Shown: piece after piece, positions 25,201 through 32,411 of the stretch | Numbering within the stretch: position 1 is the stretch's first letter | How the letters are laid out: the number at the start of each line of letters is the position of its first letter | Assembly: GCF_014633365.1 (NCBI RefSeq) | Contig: NC_068352.1 | Span: forward strand, 27,251,310-27,315,309 | Source of the DNA: Diospyros lotus | Lineage: Eukaryota; Streptophyta; Magnoliopsida; Ericales; Ebenaceae | DNA: 64,000 bases | Reading direction: 5' to 3' | Notes under the pieces: generated by a model | Database searches by the model: none | What the model was told of the DNA's origin: nothing | What the model saw: the letters and a program-made list of their open reading frames with translations, nothing else | Position numbers and translations under genes: made by a program

Positions 25201-28200
25201 TACCTCCGTATCGTATGGCTCCAGCCGAGCTAAAGGAACTTAAAGTACAAATCCAAGACCTTTTAGCTAAGGGCTTCATTCGCCCAAGTACCTCACCATG
25301 GGGAGCACCTGTGCTCTTTGTGAAAAAGAAGGATGGGACTATGAGACTTTGTATCGACTATAGGCAGTTGAACAAGGCAACTATTCGGAATAGATATCCA
25401 TTACCCAGCATAGATGACCTATTTGACCAGTTGCAAGGTGCCCAGTGTTTTTCCAAGATTGACCTAAGATTAAGTTATCACCAACTTCGTATTAGGGGAG
25501 ATGACATCCCTAAGACTTCTTTTAGGACTCGATACAGTCACTGAGTTTTTAGTAATGTCCTTTCCTTACAAATGCCCCGACGACATTTTTGGACCTCATG
25601 AACAGAGTATTTAGACCGTACCTTGATCGCTTAGTCATTGTGTTTATCAATGACATATTGATTTCCTCAAGGAGCCAAGAGGAGCACGAACAACACCTTA
25701 GGGTAGTGCTTTAGATCTTGTAAGAACATAAGCTATATGCTAAGTTTTCGAAGTGTGAGTTCTGGTTGGATAGCGTGGCATTTTTGGGCCATGTGGTGTC
25801 CAAGGAGGGCATCATGGTTGACTCTAAGAAGATTGAGGCCGTGGAGGAGTGGTCTAGGCCTACCTCGGCTAGCAAGATACGTAGCTTCCTAGCTCTAGCG
25901 GGTTACTACCATCGGTTCGTCAACGATTTTTCAAAGATAGCCACTTTATTAACTCGTTTGACTCAAAAGAATGTCAAGTTCAAGTGGTCTGATGCTTGTG
26001 AGGAGAGTTTCTTAAGACTTAAGGGGAGTTTGAATACAGCTCCAGTGTTAGCCTTACCTTCAAGGGAGGGTGGCTATGTGGTCTTCTGCGATGTCTCTAG
26101 GATTGGACTTGGTTGTGTCTTGATGCAACATGGCCGAGTCATTGTCTATGTCTCAAGGCAGCTGAAGAGGCATGAACAAAACTATCCCACCCATGACCTA
26201 GAGATGGCAGTAGTGGTGTTCGCTCTTAAACTGTGACGACACTACCTATACAGTGAGACTTGCAAAATCTATATCGATCACAAGAGTCTTAAATATATAT
26301 TTGAGCAAACGAACCTAAACTTAAGACATATGAGATGGATGGAGTTCCTCAAGGATTACGATTGCACCATTATATACCACCCGGGCAAAGCCAATGTAGT
26401 AGCTGGCGCTCTAAGTAGGAAGTCGATGGTTAACCTAGCCCACATTGTTGAGGTTAGGAGACCTCTAATACGTGAACTGCATAGTTTGGAAATGAGCGGT
26501 ATGTGCTTCGGGTTGGGCGATACGGATGTGTTCTTGGCTCATGTCCAACTTCGTTCCACTTTAGTCGAGGAAATCAAGGCAGCTCAGTCTAGTGATCCAT
26601 CCTTGGCCAAATTAATGGAGGTAGCCCATAAAGGTAAAGTTAGTGAAGGCAAGGCTAAGGAGTTCATGGTGGACTCTGAAGGGGTTTTAAGGTGTGGGGT
26701 GCGCTTATGCGTTCTTGATGTGGATGGCCTAAGGCAGCGTGTGCTGAGAGAGACGCATCATTCGATATACACCATGCACCCTGGTGCAAATAAGATGTAT
26801 CAGGACGTTAAGATGTTATGTTGGTGGAATAAATTGAAGGAGGATGTGACAAAGTTTGTAAGTCGATGTGCGGTGTGTCAGCAACTGAAAGCTGAACATC
26901 AGAAATCAAGTGGGGAGCTTCAAAGGATACCGATCCCTGAATGGAAGTGGGAGAGACTCACCATGGATTTTGTCGTAGGATTACGACATTCAGGAAGGGT
27001 AGCAACTCCATATGGGTAGTTGTAGATAAATTGACCAAGAGCGTTCTATTCATACATGTAAACATCAGTTATACAGTACCTCGATATGTTTAGAAATACC
27101 TAGATTACGTGGTTAGGTTGCATGGAGTACCACTATCCATTATCTCCAATCGAGGGACTCAGTTTACTGCTTAATTCTGGAGAGAGTTCCAAAAGGCGCT
27201 AGAGACGGAGTTGAACTTTAGCACAACATTCCACCCTCAGACTGATGGGCAATCTGAGCGGACCATTCAAACCCTAGAAAACATGCTTAGATCGTGTGTG
27301 ATGGATTTTGGGAGTGACTGGGTGAAAAATCTACCGTTAGTCGAATTCGCATATAACAACAGTTATCACTCCAGCATCCAGATGGCCCCATATGAGACAC
27401 TTTATGGTAGATGATGTAGGACTCCAGTAGGATGGTTTGAGGTAGGCGAGGTTCAGCTAGTTGGGCCGGCTAAGGTCCATGAGACCATGGAGCAAGTTCG
27501 ATTGATTAAAGAGAGGCTATTGGCAGCCCAGAGTCGACAAAAGTCCTATGCGGATCGTCGTAGGTGTCCCTTAGAGTTTGGAGTCTGATATAGAGTATAT
27601 CTCAAGGTGTCACCTATGAAAGGGGAGATGAGGTTCGATAAGAAGGGCAAGCTTAGCTCTAGGTACATTGGTCCATTTAAGATTTTGGATCGAGTGGATG
27701 CAGTGGCATATCGATTAGATCTCCCTCCCCTTTTTGCAAATATACACCCCACGTTCCATGTGTCGATGTTGAGGAAGCATAACCAGATCCATTACAAGTC
27801 CTTCCCCCACCGACCATTGAGATAGTGCAGATAGACAAGGATCTTAACTATGAGGAGCAGCCAGAACGCATCATTGATAGGCAAGTAAGAAGGCTTTGAA
27901 GTAAAGATATTGTCTCCACAAAAGTGGTATGGCAAAACCACACGGAGGTCAAGGTCACGTGGGAATCAGAAGGCGCCATGAGAGAAAAGTATTCCTATCT
28001 ATTCGACACTTAGAGTATAGCTAAAATTCGAGGACGAATTTTCTATAAGGGGATGAGATTGTAAGGTCCATCCTTTGGGCCTTGTTAGAGAAGGCCCAAA
28101 GGGGGGGAGCCAGGCCCATATGGCCATATAAAAGCCCTAGGGCTCCCATCTTTTCCCCCTTCTTCTTTCTCGTTACCAGCTCTCTCTCTCTCAATCGATT

Positions 28201-30347
28201 TTGGGCAAACCAATCGTCCGATCTTAGATCTGACCACATTTTCACCGTGAAAGCAACCCCGATCTACAAGAAGGTAAGTCCTTTAGCTTCATCAGCCCTA
28301 TTTTTAGCATAAAATTGTGATATATGTATGTATATACATGTGGGTTGGGTTAGCCGAGACTTTAAACTTAGATCTAGTCGTTAGATCTTGCTAGTTTTTG
28401 GATATATTAGTCAATGGGGTTAAGGATGTTGGGTGGTTGTCTTGGATCGTCGAAAAGCGTCGGCCACAGTGGCCATCAGCGACTGGCAGTGTGCTTTGTA
28501 AATCTGGCCGACAATTAAAAGTTAGATCTATGAAAATCTAGCCGTTAGATTTAGCCCATTTTTTGATATATTAACCCTCTTGGCTAGGCGTTTCTAATGG
28601 TAGGTTATGATCGTCAAAATATTCAGTCGACGATAGCCGGAAGTGATTCTGACAATGACCGATGATGGATGCCAGCGACGGCGACAGTGTGGCTGGTCTA
28701 GGTTGTTTTATTTTGGGGTTTTGGGCTGTTGGGGCAGCACTTGGGTCGGTCTAAATCCTAGGGGATTTAAATTTTGTATTTATTTAATTCTTATGTAATT
28801 TGATAATTTTCTTACGTGATATATTGCATATGGCATTTGATAATATTAAATGATGGTATGAAAAGTGTATTAAATGGAGTAACAGATAGAACCATGTATG
28901 CTAACTACAGTAAATGTTAGTCATTGGTGTACCACGTATACTTTAAGGTGAGAGTGGATCTATCCTTTCTTGGCGAGAGTTGTTCCGCCATGATGCTTAC
29001 TTGGCAAGAGTGGTTCCGCCGAAGTGAATCTTGTGGGTGAGAGTTATTCCACTCCAAGAGAATGGAATATGTAAACTTTGGTTCTGGATGGTTAATTCAT
29101 ATATGTGCATGTTTATTCGTCATCTCCTATATTGTTATAAGTATCATTAGACATACCATGATATAATGATTATTTTTGGATGCATTGATTTTATATTTAT
29201 CTCATTATAATGCTTTTTACCCCTCATTAAACCAGTGTCAAGCTTATCCCTTAATATTTCAGATTTTATAGGTTGACATCATTTTTGTCGGTAGGAGTCG
29301 TGGTAAACAATTCTACTTCATTTACTTTAGTCATGCTCTAGCTACAGCACATGCATCTCATCTCACGAGTTGAGTATAGAGAGGTTTAATGTTCCTTTCG
29401 TATGTAAAGTGAAAAATTTTGAATATTGAAAGCATGTAATGAATTTATAACTCGGTGGACACTTCAATATCAATTAAAAAAAATGCAATTATTTTATAAT
29501 GTATATGAGATTTTTAAATGTTTAAAGGATTATGTGTATTGTAAGACTTGCTATTCCTTGTTGAAATTTGTAACTTCTTGAGGGATGGCACCGGTCACAG
29601 CCCTGGATTTTGGGTCGTGACAATCTGTTTGTCATTTGTGGTTCATTTTTGGCATTTACTCTTCTGGCCGTTCCGAGGTTAAGGCCATGCTTACTTGTTT
29701 ATGCATTATGAGCTTATTTTGTTTTTGTAATATTGTAGGCATGCTTTGAAGGCAATCCGTTTAAAACTGTTCCTGGCCCTTTCAAACTCTTCTGGCAGTG
29801 CATGCGCTCTAAGCCCGGGTAGGTTTCTCTCATTCGTTTGTCCATAGTTTAAGCCCCTTAGAAAGCATCCACAAATTCTATCTTCTGCCAATCTTCAAAA
29901 ATTCTCGACAGTCGCTGAAGATCATTGATTATACGATGACAGATAATTAGATGATTTTTCATGAAAAAGTTACTTAGGGTGCATTTGATAGAGTTGAAAA
30001 ATAAAGGTGGAATTCCAATTCTCACCCCAACCCCTAGGAATTCTAATTCCTTGATTTTAAGAAAAATATTCACTTTTTGAGCTAAAATGGAATTCGAATT
30101 CCATGGAATTGAAAAGCTGTTTGATAGAATTTTTTGAAATTTAGATGAAAAATGAATTCCACCCTCATTTTCTATGTCTATCAAATGCACTCTTAGGTTT
30201 TGTTCATTTCAAAGTAAATGTTTTCCGACTAAGTTTTTCCTGTGTCTGATAAATCAAAATGAATGTTTGGGTTTCAGGGAAGAACCAACAGAGCCATTTT
30301 ACTATTTGCAATTGGATCCCCCAACAAGAGAAGTGAAACTTGAGTAG
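4247..30347 (+). CDS. Conserved plant 101-aa protein with a 25-kb first intron
   Basis: Three exons were found: 4247-4402 (52 codons, ends CAA|GTAAAT), 29739-29818 (80 nt, after TATTGTAG, ends GG|GTAGGT) and 30278-30347 (70 nt, after GTTTCAG, ends TAG). Joined, they give an uninterrupted 101-aa protein. It starts with a Gly/Ala/Ser-rich tail (MNGGGAGAG), then [47 protein letters not shown] and a C-terminal [14 protein letters not shown] block. I recall this pattern as a conserved small plant protein, but I know no function and give no symbol. It has no signal peptide or membrane segment. Intron 1 is 25,336 bp, of which about 21.9 kb is two large LTR-retrotransposon insertions with nested elements. 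Intron 2 is 459 bp and carries a Tourist-like MITE. The conserved reading across all junctions suggests the gene is still functional; transcript support would settle it. Confidence 0.85.
4403..7614 (+). other. Intron 1, TE-free 5' part
   Basis: Intronic sequence between exon 1 of the 101-aa gene and the copia element. It contains no recognisable exon; the small frames at 4676, 4915 and 5998 lack protein-like content. A hAT-type non-autonomous element occupies 5805-6508. With 20705-20781 and 29628-29738 this is what remains of the ancestral intron, about 3.4 kb. Confidence 0.7.
5805..6508. mobile_element. Non-autonomous hAT-type element (704 bp)
   Basis: Bounded by a perfect 8-bp TSD GGAGCAAT (5797-5804 and 6509-6516). 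The ends are imperfect inverted repeats: CAGGGCCAGCTCAAGG at the left and CAGGCCCGGCTGAAGG (reverse complement) at the right. The 8-bp TSD with a CAGGG terminus is the hAT signature. The interior is AT-rich with no coding capacity. It lies inside intron 1 of the 101-aa gene. Confidence 0.85.
7615..8008 (-). repeat. 3' LTR of copia element
   Basis: Starts TGTTAGAAAAATTAAAT, matching the right copy at 14943. Its right edge is set by comparison with the right LTR end; the last bases read AAA instead of ACA, so one terminal base is mutated. The sequence just inside (GTCTCCAACTTGG on plus) gives a short purine tract on the sense strand. Confidence 0.85.
8009..8331 (-). other. Copia 3' untranslated region
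   Basis: Between the RNase H stop codon and the 3' LTR. AT-rich with no coding content. Confidence 0.6.
8332..10244 (-). pseudogene. Copia reverse transcriptase and RNase H (broken)
   Basis: Two frames carry the domain. 9726-10244 encodes the RT start ([20 protein letters not shown], then [18 protein letters not shown]). 8332-9444 (370 codons) encodes the RT catalytic part with YVDD at about residue 45, then RNase H with [10 protein letters not shown] and ADPLTKGM. The region between (9445-9725) is coding in other frames and contains a tandem duplication of about 146 bp, which is not a multiple of three and throws the frame. The lower part is long and clean, but the whole is a pseudogene. 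Confidence 0.9.
9615..9906 (-). repeat. 146-bp tandem duplication inside copia RT
   Basis: The phrase TACGAAAAGAATCTTTCTTA occurs at 9615 and again at 9761, followed in both by near-identical sequence through GTCTTAAAG. The offset is 146 bp. The copies differ at a few positions, so it is not very recent. Confidence 0.85.
10245..10772 (-). pseudogene. Copia integrase C-terminal to RT linker (decayed)
   Basis: No long minus-strand frame remains, but copia-like content continues between the integrase core and the RT start (for example [15 protein letters not shown] on minus at about 10490-10540). It is part of the same pol pseudogene. Confidence 0.6.
10773..11593 (-). pseudogene. Copia integrase (GAG-pre-integrase and core), frameshifted
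   Basis: 10937-11593 carries the zinc-binding HHCC part ([19 protein letters not shown], then CANC). 10773-11138 carries the catalytic core ([34 protein letters not shown]). The two frames overlap between 10937 and 11138, so a frameshift separates the domains. Confidence 0.9.
11594..12527 (-). pseudogene. Copia gag with zinc knuckle and protease remnant
   Basis: 12345-12527 is the gag start ([20 protein letters not shown]). 11931-12296 is the UBN2-type gag core ([19 protein letters not shown]). At about 11754-11797 the minus strand encodes the zinc knuckle [14 protein letters not shown]. Near 11620-11655 a protease remnant SGSTIHVAN is visible. Stops and frame changes separate these pieces. 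Confidence 0.85.
12528..13217 (-). other. Copia 5' leader, AT-rich part
   Basis: Non-coding interior of the copia element upstream of gag. It is very AT-rich with repeated CATGCATAA/ATTAAT words. Nothing else was recognised. Confidence 0.5.
13218..13918. mobile_element. Non-autonomous hAT-type element with GC-rich ends (701 bp)
   Basis: A perfect 8-bp TSD CTTGCTTT lies at 13210-13217 and 13919-13926. The terminal inverted repeat is CAGTG-TTCTAAAA at the left and CAGTG-AACTAAAA (reverse complement) at the right; 8-bp TSD and CAGTG are hAT hallmarks. Subterminal regions are packed with CCTAGGCGCC-like words (left 13240-13295, right 13790-13910). The middle is GCAGCAA-rich without a convincing gene. 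It is inserted in the leader of the copia element. Confidence 0.88.
13919..14942 (-). other. Copia 5' leader, GC-rich part, and primer-binding site
   Basis: Non-coding copia interior with repeated GCGCATGAACC/GGCGCGTG words at 14040-14170. The open frame 14044-14562 on minus is compositionally biased (Trp/Gly-rich) and is not recognised. The PBS is 14928-14940. Confidence 0.5.
14943..15113 (-). repeat. 5' LTR of copia element, first part
   Basis: Matches 7615-7785 with 9 differences by eye. It is interrupted at GTATG by the gypsy insertion and resumes at 20487-20699. Confidence 0.9.
15114..15533 (-). repeat. 3' LTR of young gypsy element
   Basis: 420 bp, nearly identical to 20062-20481. The pol frame runs 37 nt into this LTR and ends at 15497. 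Confidence 0.95.
15497..19441 (-). CDS. Gypsy Gag(C-term)-Pol polyprotein, 1,314 codons
   Basis: One long open frame with the gypsy order. The gag tail starts at an ATG directly after the stop of the upstream frame. A zinc knuckle [14 protein letters not shown] is at about residues 166-179, a protease DSG at about 257-259, and a reverse transcriptase with YFDD at about 609-612. RNase H follows ([25 protein letters not shown]), then integrase with the HHCC region ([15 protein letters not shown]) and core ([26 protein letters not shown]). The catalytic motifs are all intact. With 1% LTR divergence it is a recent arrival. It copies RNA into DNA and integrates it. Only the in-frame TGA just upstream stands between it and a complete Gag-Pol. 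Confidence 0.95.
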   Translation of the reverse strand: MKQLLRGRFLPPDYEQYMFEAYQRCTQGMKSVNEYTFEFLRLAERNQLSESDNQQAARYLNGLNPAIRDKIGVQMVLSVQEARNLALKAELMLSERSRNDNYRRYSGNENKQPAFDKGKSDQGAQPSNPPHTVNLNKVTTGGNIRGTTSNLPKSPNPYAKPILLKCFKCNEVGHRSSDCPRRKTVNIVEKEEEDVAEEEVYCGLDGEDDEEDYGHGQYTCVVRKLILSQKNEDTTQRHKLFRTRCTVKGKIFELIIDSGSQENIIERDVVAKMHLTPEKHPSPYMIGWIKEVGGIHVDEHCKVPFSIGKYSDEVYCDIVDMDACHILFGRPWQFDVDAKHSGRKNTYQVEKEGVRYTLLPIVEKNQTKASKVEGRNFLTITHKHTEFVRQCKDTREVHLLVIKGESVSELLKVNQIPVEVQGLLEEFHDVVPEELPNKLPPMRDIQHHIDLVPGASLPNLPHYRMSPRENEILCEQVEELLRKGHIQTSMSPCAVPALLTPKKDGSWRMCVDSRAINKITIGYKFSIPRLDDMLDQLDGAVIFSKIDLRSGYHQIRIRPGDEWKTAFKTRDGLFEWLVMPFGLTNAPSTFMRLMNQVLRPFIGKFVVVYFDDILIYSKSINEHEGHIREVLSVLRENKLYANLKKCTFMSESLLCLGFVISKEGVKVDEEKVRAIREWPTPKNVSDVRSFHGLATFYRRFIKHFSSIVAPITKCLKKGKFHWDEEQEQSFTLIKDKLCTAPVLALPSFDKLFEVECDASGVGIGAVLSQEKRPIAFFNEKLCEARRKWSTYDKEFYAVVRALQIWEHYLIAKEFVLYTDHQALKYLSSQRQLRSDMHARWSAFIDKFPYKIVHKSGQHNRVADALSRRVGLIKTLSVEIVGFECLKELYATDEDFKHVWEQCMSQQPSGDFYVHDGFLMKGNQLCIPCTSLREKIIRDLHGGGLAGHLGRDKTIEAVMGRYYWPRARRDVSIIVARCYICQTAKGHSSNAGLYMPLPVPNAIWEDLSMDFVLGLPRTQRGMDSVFVVVDRFSKMAHFLPCKKTADAVATAKLFFKEIVRLHGVPKTITSDRDIRFLSHFWITLWRMFDSSLNFSSTAHPQTDGQTEVVNRTLGNLIRSVCKDKPRQWDLVIAQAEFAYNNAVHSSTGRSPFSIVYMKVPNHALDLVKLPKVPGFSVAASDLAEHVQAVQEDVRQKLHEANKKYKAAADKHRKHKVFAVGDEVMIFLKKERIPTRQQNKLKPKKYGPYKITKKINDNAYVVDLPNHMGISKTFNVADLSLYLPDVELSYPDHNSRTNSSQVDVNDAVTNQDPAQS
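19442..20029 (-). CDS. Gypsy Gag N-terminal part, ended by in-frame TGA
   Basis: 195 codons from [11 protein letters not shown] to LPVKTWR. It contains the retrotransposon gag core ([29 protein letters not shown]). It stops at TGA (19442-19444), immediately followed by ATG and the rest of gag in the same frame. Homologous gags read through here, so this is most simply a nonsense mutation (CGA or TGG to TGA). Programmed readthrough is less likely. Confidence 0.9.
   Translation of the reverse strand: MANLEGNGSNQPRDGDQGLSAVWRAIEEQWEVTRTIQQRLEQHSNQLGTLLRVDDDRNLNNGVNQAGAGRPPINHVLVNPRRSVIEDSDKENDFGRAIANPGGRGVRRNAHQYNHWGNDEYKLKVDIPTFSGDLDIEGFWDWITEVDRFFEYMEIPDERQVKLVAYRLKGGASVWWERLRETRLREGRLPVKTWR
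20062..20481 (-). repeat. 5' LTR of young gypsy element
   Basis: 420 bp; starts TGACGCAGCATG, ends GACCGCATCA. It is adjacent to the PBS at 20046-20059. Confidence 0.95.
20487..20699 (-). repeat. 5' LTR of copia element, second part
   Basis: Continues the LTR broken at 15113 and resumes with ATTGTGTACTTTTTTCAATAG. Compared with the left LTR it lacks about 40 bp and carries a short duplicated TAGATAATTA segment. It ends ATTACA, followed by the GTCTG flank. Confidence 0.88.
20705..20781 (+). other. 77-bp remnant of host intron between two retrotransposons
   Basis: Host intron sequence between the copia TSD and the TSD of the next gypsy element. No feature is seen in it. Confidence 0.7.
20787..22895 (+). 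repeat. 5' LTR of Del/Tekay-type element, with internal 154-bp duplication
   Basis: The promoter/leader segment (GTTAGAGAAGGC, CATATAAAA, CT-rich run, CAATCGATTTTG) occurs twice with an offset of about 154 bp (20811 and 20965). The right LTR has it once. About 270 bp near 21830-22110 is absent from the right LTR. Confidence 0.88.
23194..24153 (+). pseudogene. Del/Tekay-type gag
   Basis: 319 codons from [16 protein letters not shown]. The gag core is [50 protein letters not shown]. It ends at TAA near 24151, before the nucleocapsid part. The zinc knuckle [14 protein letters not shown] is found downstream at about 24342-24384 in another frame, so gag is frame-broken. Confidence 0.9.
24373..24897 (+). 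pseudogene. Del/Tekay-type protease region
   Basis: After the zinc knuckle comes a Gly-rich linker, then the aspartic protease fold ([40 protein letters not shown]). The catalytic triplet, normally DSG, reads DPS, so the protease is likely dead. Confidence 0.85.
25197..26236 (+). pseudogene. Del/Tekay-type reverse transcriptase and RNase H start
   Basis: 25197-25544 is the RT fingers and palm ([35 protein letters not shown]). 25545-25765 is RT in shifted frames with stops; the catalytic box there reads VFINDIL. 25766-26236 is the RT thumb/connection and RNase H start ([39 protein letters not shown]). Confidence 0.9.
26237..27420 (+). pseudogene. Del/Tekay-type RNase H end and integrase
   Basis: 26237-26440 is the RNase H end ([27 protein letters not shown]). 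26330-27019 continues into the integrase zinc domain ([23 protein letters not shown]) and the core start (MDFVVGL). 27211-27414 is the core end ([32 protein letters not shown]). Several stops interrupt the frame. Confidence 0.9.
27421..28014 (+). pseudogene. Del/Tekay-type integrase C-terminus and chromodomain remnant
   Basis: 27607-27825 encodes the GPY/F-type tail ([33 protein letters not shown]). About 27838-28014, in another frame, reads [16 protein letters not shown] then [16 protein letters not shown]: a chromodomain-like (CR) module with one stop. This tail supports assignment to the chromodomain gypsy group. Confidence 0.8.
28060..29622 (+). repeat. 3' LTR of Del/Tekay-type element
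   Basis: 1,563 bp, with a single promoter/leader segment (CATATAAAA at about 28128). It ends GGGTCGTGACA followed by the ATCTG TSD. Confidence 0.92.
29739..30347 (+). CDS. Exons 2 and 3 of the 101-aa plant protein gene
   Basis: The 3' part of the gene starting at 4247. Exon 2 (29739-29818) encodes 26 codons plus two bases: [19 protein letters not shown] then QCMRSKPG. Exon 3 (30278-30347) completes the glycine codon and reads [22 protein letters not shown], stop. The acceptor of exon 2 lies only 116 bp beyond the end of the gypsy element at 29622. The 459-bp intron contains a 216-bp MITE. Confidence 0.88.
29977..30192. mobile_element. Tourist-like MITE (216 bp) in intron 2
   Basis: Terminal inverted repeat GGGTGCATTTGATAGA at the left; GAGTGCATTTGATAGA on the reverse complement of the right end. 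The 3-bp TSD is TTA (29974-29976, 30193-30195), the PIF/Harbinger preference. Inner sequence is a weak palindrome of GGAATTC words. It lies within the 459-bp intron 2 of the 101-aa gene. Confidence 0.85.
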
Positions 30348-32411
30348 ACCTTATTGTCTCCTGATTCAATAGGTCTGTTTTCTTAATTGTCCTCCTTATC
30401 TCTTGAGTATCAAGTTTTTTATGGTTTATGACCAATCTACCAACGTGAGGAAACATTTCTGTTCTGGCTTTCAAGTATTGAATAACATGTGACAAATGTT
30501 GTCTAGTTGGAGAACTGGCTGATAATCTGTCATGTCACGATGAACACATTTTTGCTTGTCCAATTGCCCTGCAAATAGAACTACTAGCAGTAATTCACAT
30601 TTCTACATTGAAACAGCCAGATTTTCCCAGAACTTCAGTAGCTCAAAACAAAATCCCTTCTCATCAAACTCTTACCATATTCATTACTAAGGGTTTGGGT
30701 ATCCCAGGTGGTGTCCAACATCTCATGTTTACAGTTATTTTTCATGAACCCCAAAAAAGATATCTTGCCATATTCCCTGTTGAAGTGATAGTGATATCTT
30801 TGTAATTACCCGTCATTATAATGAGTTCTTTTTCCTTATATTTCAAGTTCTTACATTTTAATTTCTTATGTTCATTGGCTCCATGGGGGGGGGGGGGGGG
30901 GGGGGGGGGGATTTGAACTCAAATCTAATACTTTAATAATCATATATCTAAAGGATGAGTTTTTAACTTAAATTTCAAATAATAAATAATATAATCAAAT
31001 GATACTATCCAAACGATGTAATATCTATAGTCAAAAGAGATTCATAATTAGAAAATCTCTACTATTATATGATTATGCATGAGCTTTTTGTAATTAGGAG
31101 TTCATGTTCCAATTCTAGAAATTCTATTTTAGAAAATAATAATAATAAGGTTAATATAAAAAAAACCTCTTTTAATGCAAATTAAATAAAAAAAATTGCC
31201 TGTTACAACATCTTTTATATTTAAAAAATACAGCGTATTACTTTTTAATTCTACTAAAATATCTAGTGAAGCCTTCACTAAAAGTCATCTAATACAAGTA
31301 TACAACAATATTAACATTTTCATCTTCAAACTTAAAATTATACAATCCACGAGTGTAGATCAGTTTTAAATCTAGGATCACAAGTTTTGGAACAAATAAT
31401 ATACCAAGAATAAGAAAAAAATCTAGATTAGGTGGTGCACAGGAATACCCTTTACTAATGTGTATTATTGGGGTTATTGTTCTTGTGTGATCTTCCGTCA
31501 TTTATGCTATTGATTTCGATATAAAAGATAAATCATAGATAAAAATTTTATCTTATTGCACAAAGCAAGGAGTCAAATTCATGATCTATTAATACAAATC
31601 CTAACTTATAAGAGTTTAATCACTTGATCTGTACTCTATTATTAAATCTTAATTTCACCATCACTAGTGAAGTTAGGATTAAAAACAACTGTGGAGCCTT
31701 TTTTTTCTTATTTATTCTATATTAAAAAGATATTAATTGATGAATTACTGAGATTATAAATTTAATAACGTGACAGTCCCTCGTCATCTTTTAATTAACT
31801 TGAAAAATATAACTTGAAAAACTTATTGAATTTGCACTTTTTTTTTTTACGGAAATCAATCAATCAATCAAACGATTTCGTATCGTACTTGACCATTGTT
31901 TGACGAATGACAGCTATGGGGACACAGCCCATCCCAATTTTCAACCTGCCTTCCTTTCATTCAATAATGCAGTTTGTTTGGGGTCTCAGTTTTCCATAAT
32001 TTTTATGCCATATTGACACCTAAAGGGAGGGAGGCAATTAAGGTACGAGACACTCATCACATACCAAACGTTTATTTAACCCAACAATGTATCTTTCAAT
32101 CATTTAAACTATCATCCTAATTAATAATAGGGGACTTTTTGAATATTTTAAATGGCGAATGTAATTGTCTTGTCCCCCTTGGATTAGATGGCCTGTCTCG
32201 TCTATTACTCTTCTCCTCTATAGCTAATTCTTACCTGAACAAACTTTTAAGTCTACATTGAAGTGGAATGAAACAACTCGAATAATCACTGCCAGCTAAC
32301 TCACATCTTCTGGCAATTCCAGTGACCGGTTGACTGCTCAATCTCTATCCTTATTTTCAACTACACTCCTTTCAAATTCACTAATCTAATCTATAATCTC
32401 GATCAAAGCAC
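30348..32411. other. Intergenic between convergent genes
   Basis: 3'-to-3' region between the 101-aa gene and the SGP-like gene; it must contain both 3' UTRs. AT-rich, no recognisable protein. A run of 26 G lies at 30885-30910. Confidence 0.6.
30885..30910. repeat. G26 homopolymer
   Basis: Twenty-six consecutive G on plus, in otherwise AT-rich DNA. It could form G-quadruplex-like structures, or be a sequencing or assembly length error. Confidence 0.9.

Larger units (their letters stand above)
20787..29622 (+). mobile_element. Ty3/gypsy Del/Tekay-type chromovirus-like retrotransposon, decayed (8.8 kb)
   Basis: LTRs are 20787-22895 (2,109 bp) and 28060-29622 (1,563 bp), both TGTAAGG to GTCGTGACA. 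A perfect 5-bp TSD ATCTG lies at 20782-20786 and 29623-29627. The PBS TGGTATCAGAGC is at 22900-22911. A purine tract AAGGGGATGAGA precedes the 3' LTR. Gag, zinc knuckle, protease, RT, RNase H, integrase and a chromodomain-like tail are in order on plus but broken by many stops and frameshifts. The RT catalytic box reads INDI instead of VDDI. It lies entirely in intron 1 of the 101-aa gene, same strand. Confidence 0.93.
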
